Below the pieces are notes generated by a model. That model was given only the letters and a program-made list of their open reading frames with translations. It had not been told where the DNA came from and ran no database searches. This document shows positions 26,101-37,740 of a stretch of 64,000 nucleotides of DNA, piece by piece (the first letter of the stretch is position 1; each line of letters starts with the position of its first letter). The position numbers were made by a program, and so were the translations under genes. The stretch is from contig QPMI01000515.1 in NCBI GenBank assembly GCA_004431415.1, positions 124,001 to 188,000 on the forward strand, written 5' to 3'. The DNA comes from Cyanophora paradoxa (taxonomy: Eukaryota > Glaucocystophyceae > Cyanophorales > Cyanophoraceae).

Positions 26101-28206
26101 GGGGGTAGAGGTCAGACGGCCGGCTTGTAGGCGCAGCGAGGGGGGGGGGGGGGGGGGGGGGGGAGGCGGGGCCGGCGGGCTCAGGTCAGGTCAGGTGAGG
26201 TAGGGGCCTTCTGGGACGCTCTAGGCTGGAGCCGCCCGCTTCCGCTTCCGTACTAAGCCGCGCTGCTCCTCAAGTTCTTAGATTCTCAGGTACGCCCATA
26301 GGTAGCTAGGATAGGTTCTGTGCTAAACTATGATAGGTAGCTAGGTAGGCTCTTAGGTTCTTAAGCGGCCCCGGGCCCCGGGCACCTCCTCGAAGTCCTT
26401 GTTGAGGGAGACGCCGGTCTTCTGGACGATGAGGGAGAGGTCCCGCTGCTGCAGCAGCTCCGGGATCACGTTCAGGTCGTTGCACATCTGCGGGGGGGGA
26501 GGGGGGGCGGGGCCATCAGCCGTATGATGCTTAGGTTTGGCTTCGTGCTTGGATCTTAGATTCGATCCCGGAATCCTCGGGGGGAGGTGGGGCGGGGGGG
26601 CGGCGCCCGCCCGCCCGTCGGTCAGTCGAGGGCTGGGAGGGCGGGGGGCGCGGGCGGCGGGGGCGCGTTTAGAGTGCCTAGAGCGCCGGCACCAGCCCGC
26701 CCGTCAGGCGCGTAGGATGCTTAGGTCTGACTTGATGCTTGGATGCTTAGATTCGATCCCGGAATCTCTCGGCTCCGGATTCGAGCCCGGCGCGCACCTT
26801 GATGAAGCGCTCGAGGGGCATGAGGAGGGCCTCCACTTCGCCGTCCGCGATCTCGTCCGTCCCGTCCCACTCCTCCCCGAGCCCCGCCGCCGCCCGCTCC
26901 GCCGCCCGCTCCGCCGCCGCCTGCGCGCACGCACAGGTGAGCCGCACGACTGACTCTCGTACCGCTGGAGCGCTAGATCTCTGTGTAGCCTTGTATCGCC
27001 GGAGCTAGATCGCTAGATCGGACGGATTGTATGGTCTCGAACGGACAGCTGGAGCGCTAGATAGATCTGTGTGTGGGTTTGCATCGCCGGGCGCACCGTC
27101 GTTTCGGCGCGGACGTCCACTGATATGTCCTTGCTCGCGTAGATGCGGAAGATCTGTTTGCGGAAGGGTGGGGGGGGGGGGGGATGTCGGCGGGGGTACG
27201 GGGGTACGACGGGAGAAGGGGGCAGCACCGAGTACAGGGGACCCCGGTACCCGAAGAGGAAATCGCGGGCCTCGATCTGCGTACCCCGAGATCAGAGGTC
27301 AGAAACGATGTACCCCCTCTCGTCCCCCAGCCGGCGGAACGCACCCGAGCGATCTCGTCCGCCTCCGTGTCGCGCTCGAGATTCACGGCCTCCTTGAGGC
27401 ACGGCGCGATGGTCGTGCGCAGGAGCATCGAGAGCGAGACCTGCGTGATCAAATTCGAGCTGCAGCGGTGCCAGCGGAACAGAGGGGCGTGCAGCGGCGG
27501 AGCGCACGCGTCGCCTCCGGGCCACGATGGAGAGCGCTTCTCGGAACTCAGACATGGACATGTTTGCGTCCTTGGCTGCGGGCGCGCGGGATCAAATCAG
27601 ATCGAATCTGATTTTGAAGCGCAGATCGAATTAAATCGCCCGCACCGGCGTGGCGGAAGAGCTCCTGGAAGAAATCAACGTTCATATCGATCTCGAAGAG
27701 GTGGCACTGCGCTTCGATCTCAGAGGGATGGCGCGGGGCGGGCGCGGGGAGGGCGCGGGGCGGGAGCGGCGCGTGCCTCGCCCGCGAGGCGGAGCCAGCC
27801 GCCCATCTTGATGGTCGGAAGGATCTGGATTCCGACCTTAATGCTCGTCGAGAACCTGTGGCGGGGCGGGCGCGCCAGCGGTGAGCTGCTAGTGACTGGG
27901 CGAGCGCCGCAGGGGAGGCGGGCGGGCGGGCGCACTGCTTGAACGCCCGGAACAGGATGGCTGGCGGGAGGAATCGTCGTCAGAGGGGCGCGGCGGCCGC
28001 GGGCGGGCGAGCGCATGGCGTGACAGACTCTCGTCGTGGTCGGAGGTCTCGTTCGGCTGCACGACCTCTATCTTCGGCTCGGTTGCGGAGCGGGGCAGCG
28101 GCCTCGGTATGGACGTTGACCGCGGCAGCGCGGGCGCCGAGGCAGCCCCGAACGCCTTCTGCGCGTTGAGCAGCTGCACCAGCGCGACGGACACGGACTT
28201 GAACAT
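16248..28206 (-). CDS. Very long EF-hand-like plus TPR protein, candidate flagellar/cytoskeletal
   Basis: Many short exons on the minus strand, each bounded by GT(GC/CC)...AG, can be chained from MFKSVSVALVQLLNAQKAFG (ATG at 28206). The first two-thirds repeat an EF-hand-like plan of a helix, a short acidic turn and an F/EF helix: AKDANMSMSEFREALSIVA (about 27.5 kb), DEMNFEDFLEVLSRIG (about 26.07 kb), VSNSFDALLQWDEFCQ (about 23.95 kb) and DDNDCSIDF with EFQELLCRLAIMCFGE (about 21.8-21.6 kb). Some are preceded by VFTYFCSIGAKA- or IFTYYAGLG-like helices. The last third is a kinesin-light-chain-type TPR block: ALVFHNRGDFD, EMLPAEHPLVR, GSAHFHLAEFDLA, RERCFGPRSPETAVVMNNIG and LGHDHPRNVIVVSNIE (about 20.0-17.76 kb). 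The final exon (about 16.9-16.25 kb) is Ala/Ser/Pro-rich. The EF-hand/TPR combination is common in axonemal proteins, which is inference. It may be more than one gene. Confidence 0.55.
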
Positions 28207-28731
28207 GGCTGCAGCTGCGCTGGGCGCTGACGCAGGGATGCCGCTGTGCTGCTCGCCTGATCAGCAGCTCTGCCGGACCCACGCCGCGGGCCGCTGATGC
28301 GCTGGCCGACGTGTCAACCCGTCTTCTCGCGGGGCCGCCTGCAGGCGCGCTCCAGCGCCCTCCCCCGCCTAGCTATGCTGCTCTGGTGCCCTGGGAGCGG
28401 CAACTAAGCATCCGGGCCCCACGAGAGGACAGCTCCAAATGCGTCGTGAGATGGCGGGCGGCGCTGGTCAGCTGGGCAAAGTCTCCGGTGGCTTCTGAGC
28501 GCGTACACTGAAGCTGCGGCGCTCCTGGGCTCAGCGGCGAGAAGTTTGCTGTTATGCTGGGTACGAATTACAGTTGTTCGCTGGGGTACAGTTGCGCAAC
28601 GGTCGAAGCCACTCCTCGAGGCTCGCGCCAGATAGCTGTGCTTGGAGCAGTTTGCGAGCGAGAGTGTGGACTTCTGGCTGCACTCGGCTGGCAGGAGCAC
28701 CACGTGTGCGGCCCCAGCGGGCGGTCCCGGC
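28207..28731. promoter_or_regulatory. Divergent intergenic region
   Basis: This lies between the start of the minus-strand EF-hand/TPR gene and the ATG of the plus-strand coiled-coil gene at 28732, so it likely carries both promoters. No conserved box can be named. Open frames here show no protein-like features. Confidence 0.35.
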
Positions 28732-31124
28732 ATGGAGCCGCGGTCGATGCGTCACGGCCTGGACGCATCGGCGGGTCTTGGCCCCCCGTACGCGAGCGGA
28801 GCCGTCCCGTCGGACTACCGCCGCCGCATCCACGCGCTGGAGGAGGAGGTGATGCGGCTGCACACCGACCTCGCTGCCTCCAGGGCGGAGAATGTAAACG
28901 CTGCTGTGTACCTCTACCCGAAGCGGGGCCCGCCGCCTGACGCCCCGCGCTCCAGGCGGTCCTGCAGCGGCAGGCCGAGAAGCTCGTCGGCGTGGTCCTC
29001 GAGCTCTTCAAACGCACTCTGGAGTTCTGCGGACCCGCCGGACGCGGCCTGGATGCCAACGCGGCGTGGCTGCAGGTCCGCAACCGGTTCAGGCGCCGCG
29101 CTCCTAGCGAGCGCCGCCGACCGCCGCTCGCCCGCGCCCGCAGGCACAGATGGAAGGCGGGAGCCCTCCGGGGTCCGGGCCCGATCAAGCGGCGAAGCCG
29201 GGCGGGGAGGAGGCGACCGGGCGGGCGTGGGCGATGCAGCACGCGCTTGAGAGCGCCAAGGACCGGGCGCGGCGCGAGATCGAGCTGACGAAGCGGCGCA
29301 TCGCTGAGATACAGAAGCGCTCCATTGCCAGAGTGCGGCGGAAGACCCGCCTCCGAAGAACCGCGCCGCCGCCGCCGCTCCCGCCAACGCCGCCGCCCCA
29401 CGCGCGCAGTCGCACGCGCAGGTAACTCCGCCGCGGGAGGAACAGGCCTCCGACCTGCCGCGGCAGCGGCTTGGCTCCCGGTTCGAATCGGCGCACGGGC
29501 CCGGCTCCGCACACGCCAGCCCGGACGCTCCCACCGTCTCGTTCCGCAGCGAGTGCGCCCGTACCCCCGCGCCCCTTCTTCCGCCAACCCTTATCCCCCC
29601 CCCCCGCGCGCGTAGGGCCTGGGGCGACCACGCGGAGCCTGCGCGGCGACCGGCGGCGCCCCCGGCGACGGCCGGCGCTGGCGCACCCAAGCCCGCGTTC
29701 CGGGCCTCGGAGGGGGCGGAGGAGAACCAGGGGGGTACGGGCGCGCCCGGGAGCCCCGCCCTGTCTGCCGGCTCGACCACTTCGTTCGGCGCTTCCTCTC
29801 GAGCCGCCTCCGTCGATGTGCGCCCCCGTACCCCCCGCGAATTCCCCCCCCTCTGACGCGGGGCGACAGGGCGGACGGGTACTGCTCTGGAGCTCGCGGC
29901 GGGGGTCGGAGGCCTCTGTGACGGGCGGAGCCACCGCCGCCGCCGCCGCGTCGTCGTCGGCCGCTGCAGCCGCGGCGCTCGCCGCCGCGAGGTGAGATCC
30001 AGCTGGAGCCAATCCGCTCCAGCTCGGCTGATCGTTCGCCAGGGCTTCGGAGTTCGCGGGCGGGCGGGTCTCGGCGGGGGCGGAGGAGGCGGAGGAGGCC
30101 GCGGCCGCTGCGGTCGCCGCGGCGGAGGCGGCAGAGGCGTACGCGACGGGCGCTGGGGGCGAACGGTGCGCCGCTCCCCCTGCCCGCCCCGCCCCGCCCC
30201 GACCCGCCCCGACCCGACCCCCCCCCCCCCCCCCCCCCAGGCTTCCAGACGGGGGTATCTATTTTCACGACGGCGCCACGACCGACGGGGGCAGCTCCTA
30301 CGCAGACTCGTTCCGCGACTTTTCGGGGCTCTCCCCGGCGGGTACGCCGTTTTCTAGGGGGGGGGGAAGAGTCGCGGGGCGGCGCTGAGGCTTCCTTCGC
30401 AGCGTCGAACGCGTCGACGGTGGGGCGTACCCCCCGCTCCTTGAGGCGGACAGGCTCTGGGGGCTCGGCCGGCGCCGGAGGCTTCTCGCCGATGCATATG
30501 TGGGCCCGCGCGGCATCGAACCACGACACGCTCGGGAGCCCCGTCGGCGAGCTCCGGTCCCCCCCTCCCGCTCCTGTACCCGAGGGGGACGAGGGCCAGG
30601 AGTCGCCCCCCGGCGAGGGGGGTACGGGCGCCGGATCCGCGCCCAGCCTCGTCCGGGACATCTTCGACCTCGCGAGCCCGCCCTATACCCCCAGCGCCCT
30701 CGACGCGGTCCTGGGTACCGGCCCCGACTCCGAGGAGGACGAGGGGGGTACCGCCGCCTCCGCCCTCTCCCCTCCCCCCGCCGCCGCTGCGGCGCCCGGG
30801 GTCCGCCCTCTCCCTCCTCCCCTCCCTTCCACTCCCCCCGGGCCGACCCTGAGCCCCGCCACCCCGCCGCCCCGCCTCGCCCCCGCCGCGCCCCCCTCCC
30901 GCCCCGCCGACCACCGCCGCCCCGAGCGCTCGGGGTTCCCCTTCGATTCCGGGCCGGTACCCCCCGCGGCCCGCTCCTCCCCCCCCTCCCGGTCCTCGCC
31001 GGCGGCGCCCCCGGAGGCCGGGCGGCCCCGGCCGCGGACGCCGGGGCGAGCCGACGCGAACGTGTCGCTCACGTTCGCCGATCTCCGCACGCGGCCCCCG
31101 TCGGTCTCCGCGGGGCCGCGGTGA
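28732..31124 (+). CDS. Coiled-coil, proline-rich protein of unknown function
   Basis: The start MEPRSMRHGLDASAGLG at 28732 leads into a coiled coil (YRRRIHALEEEVMRLHTDLA). After an intron beginning GTAAACG at about 28895 comes AVLQRQAEKLVGVVLELFKR, then after GTCCGC...CGCAG a second helical block, SAKDRARREIELTKRRIAEI. Later exons are low complexity: Ser/Pro-rich around 29.45-29.55 kb, Ala-rich near 29.93-29.99 kb, a short YFHDGATTDGGSSYADSFRD segment after a long C-tract at about 30.24 kb, and a final 700-base Pro/Ser exon (30.40-31.12 kb) containing APSLVRDIFDLASPPYTP. The TGA is at 31122-31124. The middle exon joins are uncertain. The helical N-terminus and disordered tail suggest a scaffold, but no family is recognised. 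Confidence 0.5.
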
Positions 31125-31342
31125 GCGCCCCGCTCCCCACTCCCTGTCCAATGCACCAAGAGGAAAGATGGAGAACGAGCAGAGCAGTGGGCGAACGGGG
31201 GCCGCATAAGAGGCTTCAATCGCCTGTACACAAAGAGCCGTAGTGGCCAGGATCGGGATCAAAAGGAAAGCAGCAGGGACTGAGTGAAATCGAATTGGAA
31301 GGAAGGGCCTGGTTGTAGGGGTACAATAACATTATCGGTGCA

Positions 31343-31710
31343 CTACAGATCGGCGTCGGTGGCGTCGTGGCGGCGCCGTGCCTCGCCCGCGTCGCGCGCC
31401 TCGCCCTCCGCCATCTCGACGGCCATCTCCGCGTCGCTCGGCATGTCCTCCTCCCGCGCCGCGAAAGGGTTCGCGTCCGCCTCGCACCCCTTGAGCTTCG
31501 GCTGCGGACAAGCAGAATTCGATCCGGACTCATGACATTCGAAATTTAAATGGTTAGGCGCGCGCGTACCTGCGGGGAAGGTGCGGATTCCGGGGCGCCC
31601 GCGCCCTCGCGATCGGCGGCACCCGCGCCCCGCTTCTGCGCCCCCGCGTCGACGTCCTCGCGACTTGGTTCGGTCCCGGCGGCGCCGGCTGCTCTGCCGT
31701 CAGCAAGGGA
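31343..31710 (-). CDS. Acidic C-terminal fragment of an unrecognised gene
   Basis: Two exons are well bounded. The upstream one (31710-31570) encodes SLADGRAAGAAGTEPS to ESAPSPQ and ends at a GTACGCGCG donor. The downstream one (31501-31343) encodes PKLKGCEADANPFAAREEDM, a run of Asp/Glu/Ala (SDAEMAVEMAEGEARDAGEA) and a terminal DATDADL with TAG at 31343-31345. The 5' part probably lies between 31.7 and 32.1 kb (a frame with LTWHQIQITRILIADAHA is one candidate), but no start could be fixed. Composition is acidic and disordered; no function is proposed. The gene converges with the proline-rich gene that ends at 31124. Confidence 0.45.
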
Positions 31711-32579
31711 CTGCAGGCGGCGTCGAAGTGCGGGCCCGGGGCGCACTTGCGAGGGCCCGGGCGGGGTTGCTGATTTTCAAGACCGCAACGGGCCCCTGTT
31801 CAGCCCGCAGCAAGCTTGGGCCTGCGCGCGCGTGCGCATCGGCAATCAGAATGCGCGTTATCTGAATCTGATGCCAAGTTAAAGCTCGAGCGCGCGCGCG
31901 CCTTGCATTCGATGCCGAAGCTGCAGCTGCAGGCTTCGGAGCATTTTTGCGTGTCGCAGAGCGCAGTCTGCTCACTGCAAGTGCTACTCAACGCGATCTC
32001 ACGTGGCGCCGAGGTCGCGATCAACGTCCGCCTTCAATTGCAGAGCGGCAACGTCCGCCTTCAATCGCAAAGCCGGGCCGCGCGGGGCCGGGGCGGGCGG
32101 CAATTAAAATTATTTCGCGAGAGGAGGACTCGTGGGATTTTTGCGCGAGAGTGCCGCAGTGCCCTCGCTCTAGATCTCCCCTCTAAGGCTCCCCCCCCCC
32201 CCCCCCTCTCCCCCCTCCCACTGCAGCAAAATGTCGAGGTCCGATTCTCGGCACCCGAAATGCGCGCCGGACCGTCGGATTGCACACGTAAACTGTGAAA
32301 GAAGTCTCCCCCCGCAGCAGTAATCACATGTGCACAATTGGAAAAAGCTCATACACTCAGATCACTCACGACTCGCAATCACATGCATCACGTGCACAGC
32401 TAGCTAGTAGCATTACAACAGGCCTAGGTGGTAAAAATGAGATCCCGAAGCTCCAAAAAGTGGTACAGACGAGCCTCGGTGCTGGCCTCCGCCGCTGCCA
32501 GGCTGGCTTGCAGCCTTAAAGGAAGTAGACGCGGGCGTCCGGCGGGCGACGTCGGCGTCGAGCGGAAGGCGCTCTGCTC
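31711..32579. other. Region without a firm gene; short tandem duplication
   Basis: It may contain upstream exons of the acidic minus-strand gene and the 3' flank of psbO. The sequence CAACGTCCGCCTTCAAT occurs twice in tandem (about 32025 and 32050). A C-tract lies at about 32190-32205. Nothing else is recognised. Confidence 0.35.
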
Positions 32580-34455
32580 TTACTGGAAGTCCGCGGGGTT
32601 CGAGCCCTCGTTCAGCTTGGCGAAGAAGAGGCCGGAGAGGCGGACGGGCTTGGGCTCCTGCGGATCATCGAAGACGGAGTTAAGATATTTTTGCGCGGAT
32701 TGTTTCGCGCATCGGCATCGATATATATCGCACCTTCGAGCCCATGTCGTCGTCGCCGGGCTGCTCCGAGGTCCACACGCCGCCGATCTCGCCGGTCTGG
32801 GCGTTGACGCGGGTCACCTGCGCAAAAGCAACGTTAATTATAACATGTGAGCCAGACGAACAAGAAGCGAGATTCTGAGTCGCTAATTAAGTATATTCAA
32901 ATATGATGATCGGACCTGCAGAGAGATGCTGCCCGAGCGGGTGATCTGCTGCTTGATGTTCTCCTTCGCGTACACATCCTGCGATAAAGCAGGTATACGT
33001 AAGAATCGAATTTGACGCCCACAAAACGTAATTATATAAACACAGAAGAACGAGGGCCACGGACCTGGTCGGCCGCAGGGAGGCCGTGCGCGTAGTCCTC
33101 ACCCACAGCGAAGCCGCGGCTCTTGGGGTCCTGTCCCGCAGAAAATGTTAGTGGAAATTCGAGTTCACAGATCTAGGCAGCCTGGAAGGCGCGCGGCCAG
33201 GGCTCGCCTGGAAGTTGCCCATGCGGTACGACGGGACGGTGAAGTCGCCGGCGAACTTGGTGGCGACGCTGATGGTCTTGGGCGTGTTGCCGGTCGCCAC
33301 GAGGTCCTGCGCACGCGGCGAGCTCGAGTTAGCGCCGCGAGATTTGATGTAAATCGAAACATTGGTGCGAGCCTTGATGGTGAAGAGCATGGGGACCATC
33401 TCGCCGCCGGGCAGCTTGACGGTCAGGGCCTGCGCACGCAGAGAAACGTCAGCTAGGCGGCTCGCCACACAGACGAATATTAAACGTTAACAGCTTCAAC
33501 TGTTCTGTAAATCACGCGCCTGGTAGTCGAAGCCGTCCTTCTCCTCGAAAGTCACGGTGCCGTCGTTGGAGACGACGATGGGGCCCTCGACCTTGTCGAT
33601 GGTGTAGGTGGAGCGCGTCAGGAGGCGAGTCGGCTGGTAGTCGGCGTCCTGGCCCTGCGAAAAGAGGAGGCGGTTTGTATATTTGTATATTTATAGAGAT
33701 ATAATATCGAGACGCGCGCATGAGCACCTTGACAAGAGACTCAGCCTTGACTGCGCGCGCGCAGCGAGCACGCGAATGTGGTCAGACCGCGCGGTCGCGT
33801 GCATGTGCGTGGCGACCGTTCGGCGCTGGGCCGGGTCTGAAGACGCGCACCCTGGACCTCGGTGGGCTGCAGGCACATGTCGGTGATGTAGTACGACTTG
33901 CTCGAGTCGAGCTGGATGGCACCGCGGGCCTCCGAGGGCAGAGTCGCGCACGTGTTGGCCTGGCCAGTGCCCTGCGCGCACAGTTCGACTCGGATCGAAT
34001 CTCGAATCGAGGCGCGACGCAAACAATGCGCGACCGCACCTTGATCTTCAGATAGTTCGCCGACTGCATTTGCTCGTAGGTGAGGGGCGCCGCCTGCGAG
34101 CGAAATTGATGAGCCGACGTCGGCGTCGACAGACGCGCGCGAGCGCCCGCGCGCGTGAATCTCAAAATATTCGGAAGTCGCGCACGTTCACGTTCGCAGA
34201 CGCCATGCCGAGGCCGGCGGCGGCGATGAGAGCGGCGAACGAGGCCTTGGCGAACGTAGCGCGGCCAGCCGCCGGCGCCTTGCGGTCCTTCGCGTCCGCC
34301 GCCGGCGTCGCCTCGGCCTTGAACTGCGTGGAGGAGCCCGCCTTGTTCTCGCGGAGCGACCGCGCCGGGCGCCGCAGCGAGGCGGTGCCGAAGTACGGCG
34401 ACTGGCGCGCGCCGACGGAGCTGACGGAAGCGACGGAGAAGGCGGAGGCGTCCAT
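32580..34455 (-). CDS. psbO: Photosystem II oxygen-evolving complex manganese-stabilising protein PsbO (OEE1, 33 kDa)
   Basis: PsbO sits on the lumenal face of photosystem II and stabilises the Mn4CaO5 cluster. Ten exons join into about 342 residues. The ATG at 34455 opens a presequence ([18 protein letters not shown]) of about 70 residues, followed by a thylakoid-transfer segment, [16 protein letters not shown]. Mature signatures follow: [20 protein letters not shown], the conserved [94 protein letters not shown] and [14 protein letters not shown]. Both cysteines of the usual disulfide are present. Stop TAA is at 32580-32582. Introns are short and most start GTGCG or GTACG. The absence of an ER signal peptide argues against a complex secondary plastid. 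Confidence 0.96.
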
Positions 34456-36240
34456 GCTGGCCGAGGAGCTGGTCTAGCGAACGAGGAAGGGCTGCCCGTA
34501 CGTGCGCGGGGCTTCTAGCTAGCAGCGGGGGCCTGGGCCTGGGGCGAGAGAGACCAGCGGACTGATCGAGCGGAGCGAGCGGAAGCGTTTTGTGGGCCGC
34601 TGATCATATGAACATTGCGCGCACGCCGCGGCCGCGGTTGTATGTGTCGTTTCGCGTGCGCGCTGCGCGCGCCAGCCTCTGATAGAAAATGCACAACAGG
34701 CTGTCAACAGCGCTGCCGCCAGAACCGCTGCTGGCCGCATCAATATCGCTGAGAACTTCGGAAATATAATGCGGCGCGGAATCGATATCGGCCCGGCGGT
34801 CCGGCGGCGGAGGCAAGCTGAAGATGGCCGCAGTGCGGCAATCTGCATTTTCAGGCCTAAAAAAAGCGTTTGAATCATTGGGTGGCAGTTTGATATGAAG
34901 CCTGCCACTCGCATCATTAGTAATGCGTCAAGCTGGACATAAGCATGATGGTTCCAAGCAGCCAAGCGACCAGTCTCAATTGCCAACTATCAGCCGCTCA
35001 ATTGACAACTATCCGCATTATCACTCACTGGCATATGAAACTGGCAGACTGGCAGCAACGTGGCAGTCTGCGCGAGGCGCGCGCGCCGCGCGCCCGCGGC
35101 CGGCCGGCGGCCGCCCGCGGAGCCCGGCCGGGCCGGCCGGGCCTGCGCTGCCCGCCGGGGGGCCCGGGCCCCGGGGGGGCCGGCCCTGCCCACTGCCCAC
35201 ACAGCCACTGAACAGCTCAAATGATTGGAGTGGCAGCCTTGAGATGAAGACGGTCGTTTCGAATGCCAAAAAAAACGGTTTGGCCGGTCTCTCGTCAGAG
35301 CCCGTCGGCCCGACGCTCACTCAGCCCGTGACGCCGGCCCGTCATATGAACAGTTCGGGCCGGCGCGGGCGCGGCGCGGCGGCGGGCCGGCGGCGGCGCC
35401 GGCCGGGCGCGCGCGGGCTGCCGCGGCGGCGGCGCCCCGCCGGGCCGGGCCCGCGGCCGGCCCGGCGGCCGCTGCAGTCTGCAGGCCTAGGCTGTGCAGC
35501 TGCCGGGCGCCATGGCCAGGCAGGCTGCTGGCTGAGCCTGGCTCATATATATGCATCATGATCAGCCTGGCAGTGCTGATCATGAGGCAGGCCGCGGCGC
35601 AGCCCCAGTGGGAATAATTCAAGATTAACTAGCGCTAGCTATAGCCTACAGATCTAGATCTAGAGCTACCGGTAGCGCTAAGCTCCGCTATCGCTGCGGC
35701 GAATCCGGAGTTTGGCGGCTTTAATTTAGCCCTTAGCGGCTATTAGCTGTAATCTAGGGCCTGTTCTCAGAGTCTACTAGACTAATTAAGTGGCGGACTA
35801 CTAGAATATATATATATATATAGCTAATTAAGTGGCAGGCTAATTAAGCCCTGCGAAAGGCTACACGGTGCGCAACCTGTCGAGCTGCGAATTTACAGCG
35901 GGCCCCGACCTGTCGACGTCGGCCCCCGGCGCCCGCCCCCTCCGCCGGGCAGCCCGTGACCGAACGCGTTTCACAGCGCTAGCTGGGATCTCCGAGGCTC
36001 GTTGGGCCTTCCATAGCTATAGGCATTCGCAGCCTAATTAGAGACCGTTGGCCCGCGGCCGGCCCGGCGGGCCCACGGTGCCGAATTTCGAGGCTCAACG
36101 GCTGTTAATCCTCTGCTAGCTGGTAATCCTCGTCTAGCTAGCTGTTAATCCTCGGTTGCAACTTATCCTTCTAGCTCTTAAGTGGCGGACTAGCCGATCC
36201 TAGAATCCGCTATACTAGTAGCTAGGTACAAAATCGCAAA
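34456..36240. repeat. Repeat-rich intergenic DNA upstream of psbO
   Basis: No gene is supported. The psbO promoter should lie just above 34455. Two very GC-rich, CpG-dense palindromic islands (about 35070-35180 and 35350-35480) consist of GGCCGGCC/GCGCGC words with almost no protein-like reading. Flanking them are CTGGCAGTGGCAG-type words, and AT-rich TATATA/CTAGCTA palindromes run from about 35620 to 36240. Confidence 0.45.
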
Positions 36241-37740
36241 TATACCGGGGGGCCCGGGGGGGAGGGGGAGGGGGGGGAGGAGGGGGGGGGCGGGGGGGGG
36301 AGCCCACGGATCCCGGAGTCACTCACAGACGGATGGACAGTTTTTTTGGCCTTCTAGAAATTCTTCGTTCTTCTCGAAATTCTCTCCTCGGATCCGCTCG
36401 CTCAAGCTCCGAATCATGAATATCTTTCTATCGCCGCGTCCCTTTTCTTCTTGCACGAATCATGCACGAATCGCACGAGGAATTCGAAGCGCGCGGGCCC
36501 AGAAGTGCGCGGCTCGCGATCGCTAGCGCTGCCTCGGTCCCGTCCGCTTCTTCCGACCTTTTCGCAGAGCGGCGACGCGAGCGGCAATCATGGCGGTCCG
36601 ATGGCGGAGCCTAGTCGCAGGCCCTGAGGACGCGGGCGCACGGGGGTGGCGGCGCGGCGGCCGCCGCGGGCGCGGGCTGACCGATGACCCGCGATCGGCC
36701 GGTTCCACGCTGTAAGCCGCATGATAGCCGAAATTACCGTAGTACCGTCCGCTGAACGGCCGATCGCGGATCGACTCTCTTTATAATTAGCTTTTCTCCT
36801 ATCCCCGCTTGAGTTCCTGTCGTCCATTTGCTTCAAATTTCGAAAGCTTCGAATTCGCGCCCCTATTCAAAAAATGATTTTTCGCGCGCGCCCTGCCAGG
36901 CCCTGAAAGCATCGCCGTAACTTTAAATCTCCTTTCTCATGCTTCGCCGTCCCTCCCGGCCGCCGGGCCGCGGCTCAAGTTCCTGTACATGTCGTCCAGT
37001 TGCTTGGAAGATTCAATGAATTAAGTGGCCGCGGGGACGGCAAGGGGATCGGAAAGGGAACCGTGGTCGTGCTGCTGACTCGTGCAAATTGCAAAGGACT
37101 AGCGCGCGGGCGGCGGTCCAGCGGAATCTGAGACAGCCATATACAACGATAGCCTGCTGGTAGCCTGCTGGCCATAGGGCAGCGATATCGGACTCCACGA
37201 CATGTACAGCCTTAACCTGGTTCACCGTGGCACCTGCTAAGGGTCCGGCCGAGCCGCTGGAAACAGCGGCGCGTGGGGAGGGGGGCAACCCCCTCACTGC
37301 CTGGCCGGACCTATCCGAGCAAATTTTTTTTTACCGTGGCACCTGCTAGGCTGCCCCAGCTGCAGGGCCGCCCAGGCCCAGGCCCGGCTCCGAGCGAGAG
37401 AGGGCCTCGGCCCTCGGCCCTCGGCCCTCGGGCCTCGGGGAGTCGGGGTTCCAGCCTCCACTGCCCCTCCAGGCTGGCCGCCAGTGGCCGGGCCTGGGCC
37501 GCCTGCAGGCTGCCGCAGTGCAGCTGGCCATACCGGTACCAGGCCTCCTGCATGAGCCCCCCTCATCACCTGCAGGCCTTTCAGGGGACCAGGCTGCAGG
37601 CCTTTCAGGGGACCACCAAGTTTCTTATTCATGCGGTCCGCTATTTTCAAGCGGGCCGACTTGAATGGGAAAATGCCGACGAATCAGATTACTAGTTATA
37701 TTCGATTAGCTAACCTACCTAGCCTAGTAGCCGCGGTCCC
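36241..37740. repeat. Intergenic DNA with poly-G tract and dispersed repeat copy
   Basis: A G-rich tract runs from 36246 to 36300. The stretch 36765-36960 is a diverged copy, in the same orientation, of 52747-52912; both carry CGGATCGACTCTCTTTA, CTCCTATCCCCGCTTGA and CTGAAAGCATCGCCGTAACT. From 37300 to 37640 there are CAGGCTGCAGG and CCTTTCAGGGGACCA words, the last tandemly repeated at about 37575 and 37602. No gene is recognised. Confidence 0.5.

Noticed and set aside
34923-35561. 212-codon plus-strand frame upstream of psbO
   Set aside because: It crosses CpG-dense palindromic islands and gives an Arg/Pro/Gly-biased peptide with no recognisable motif.
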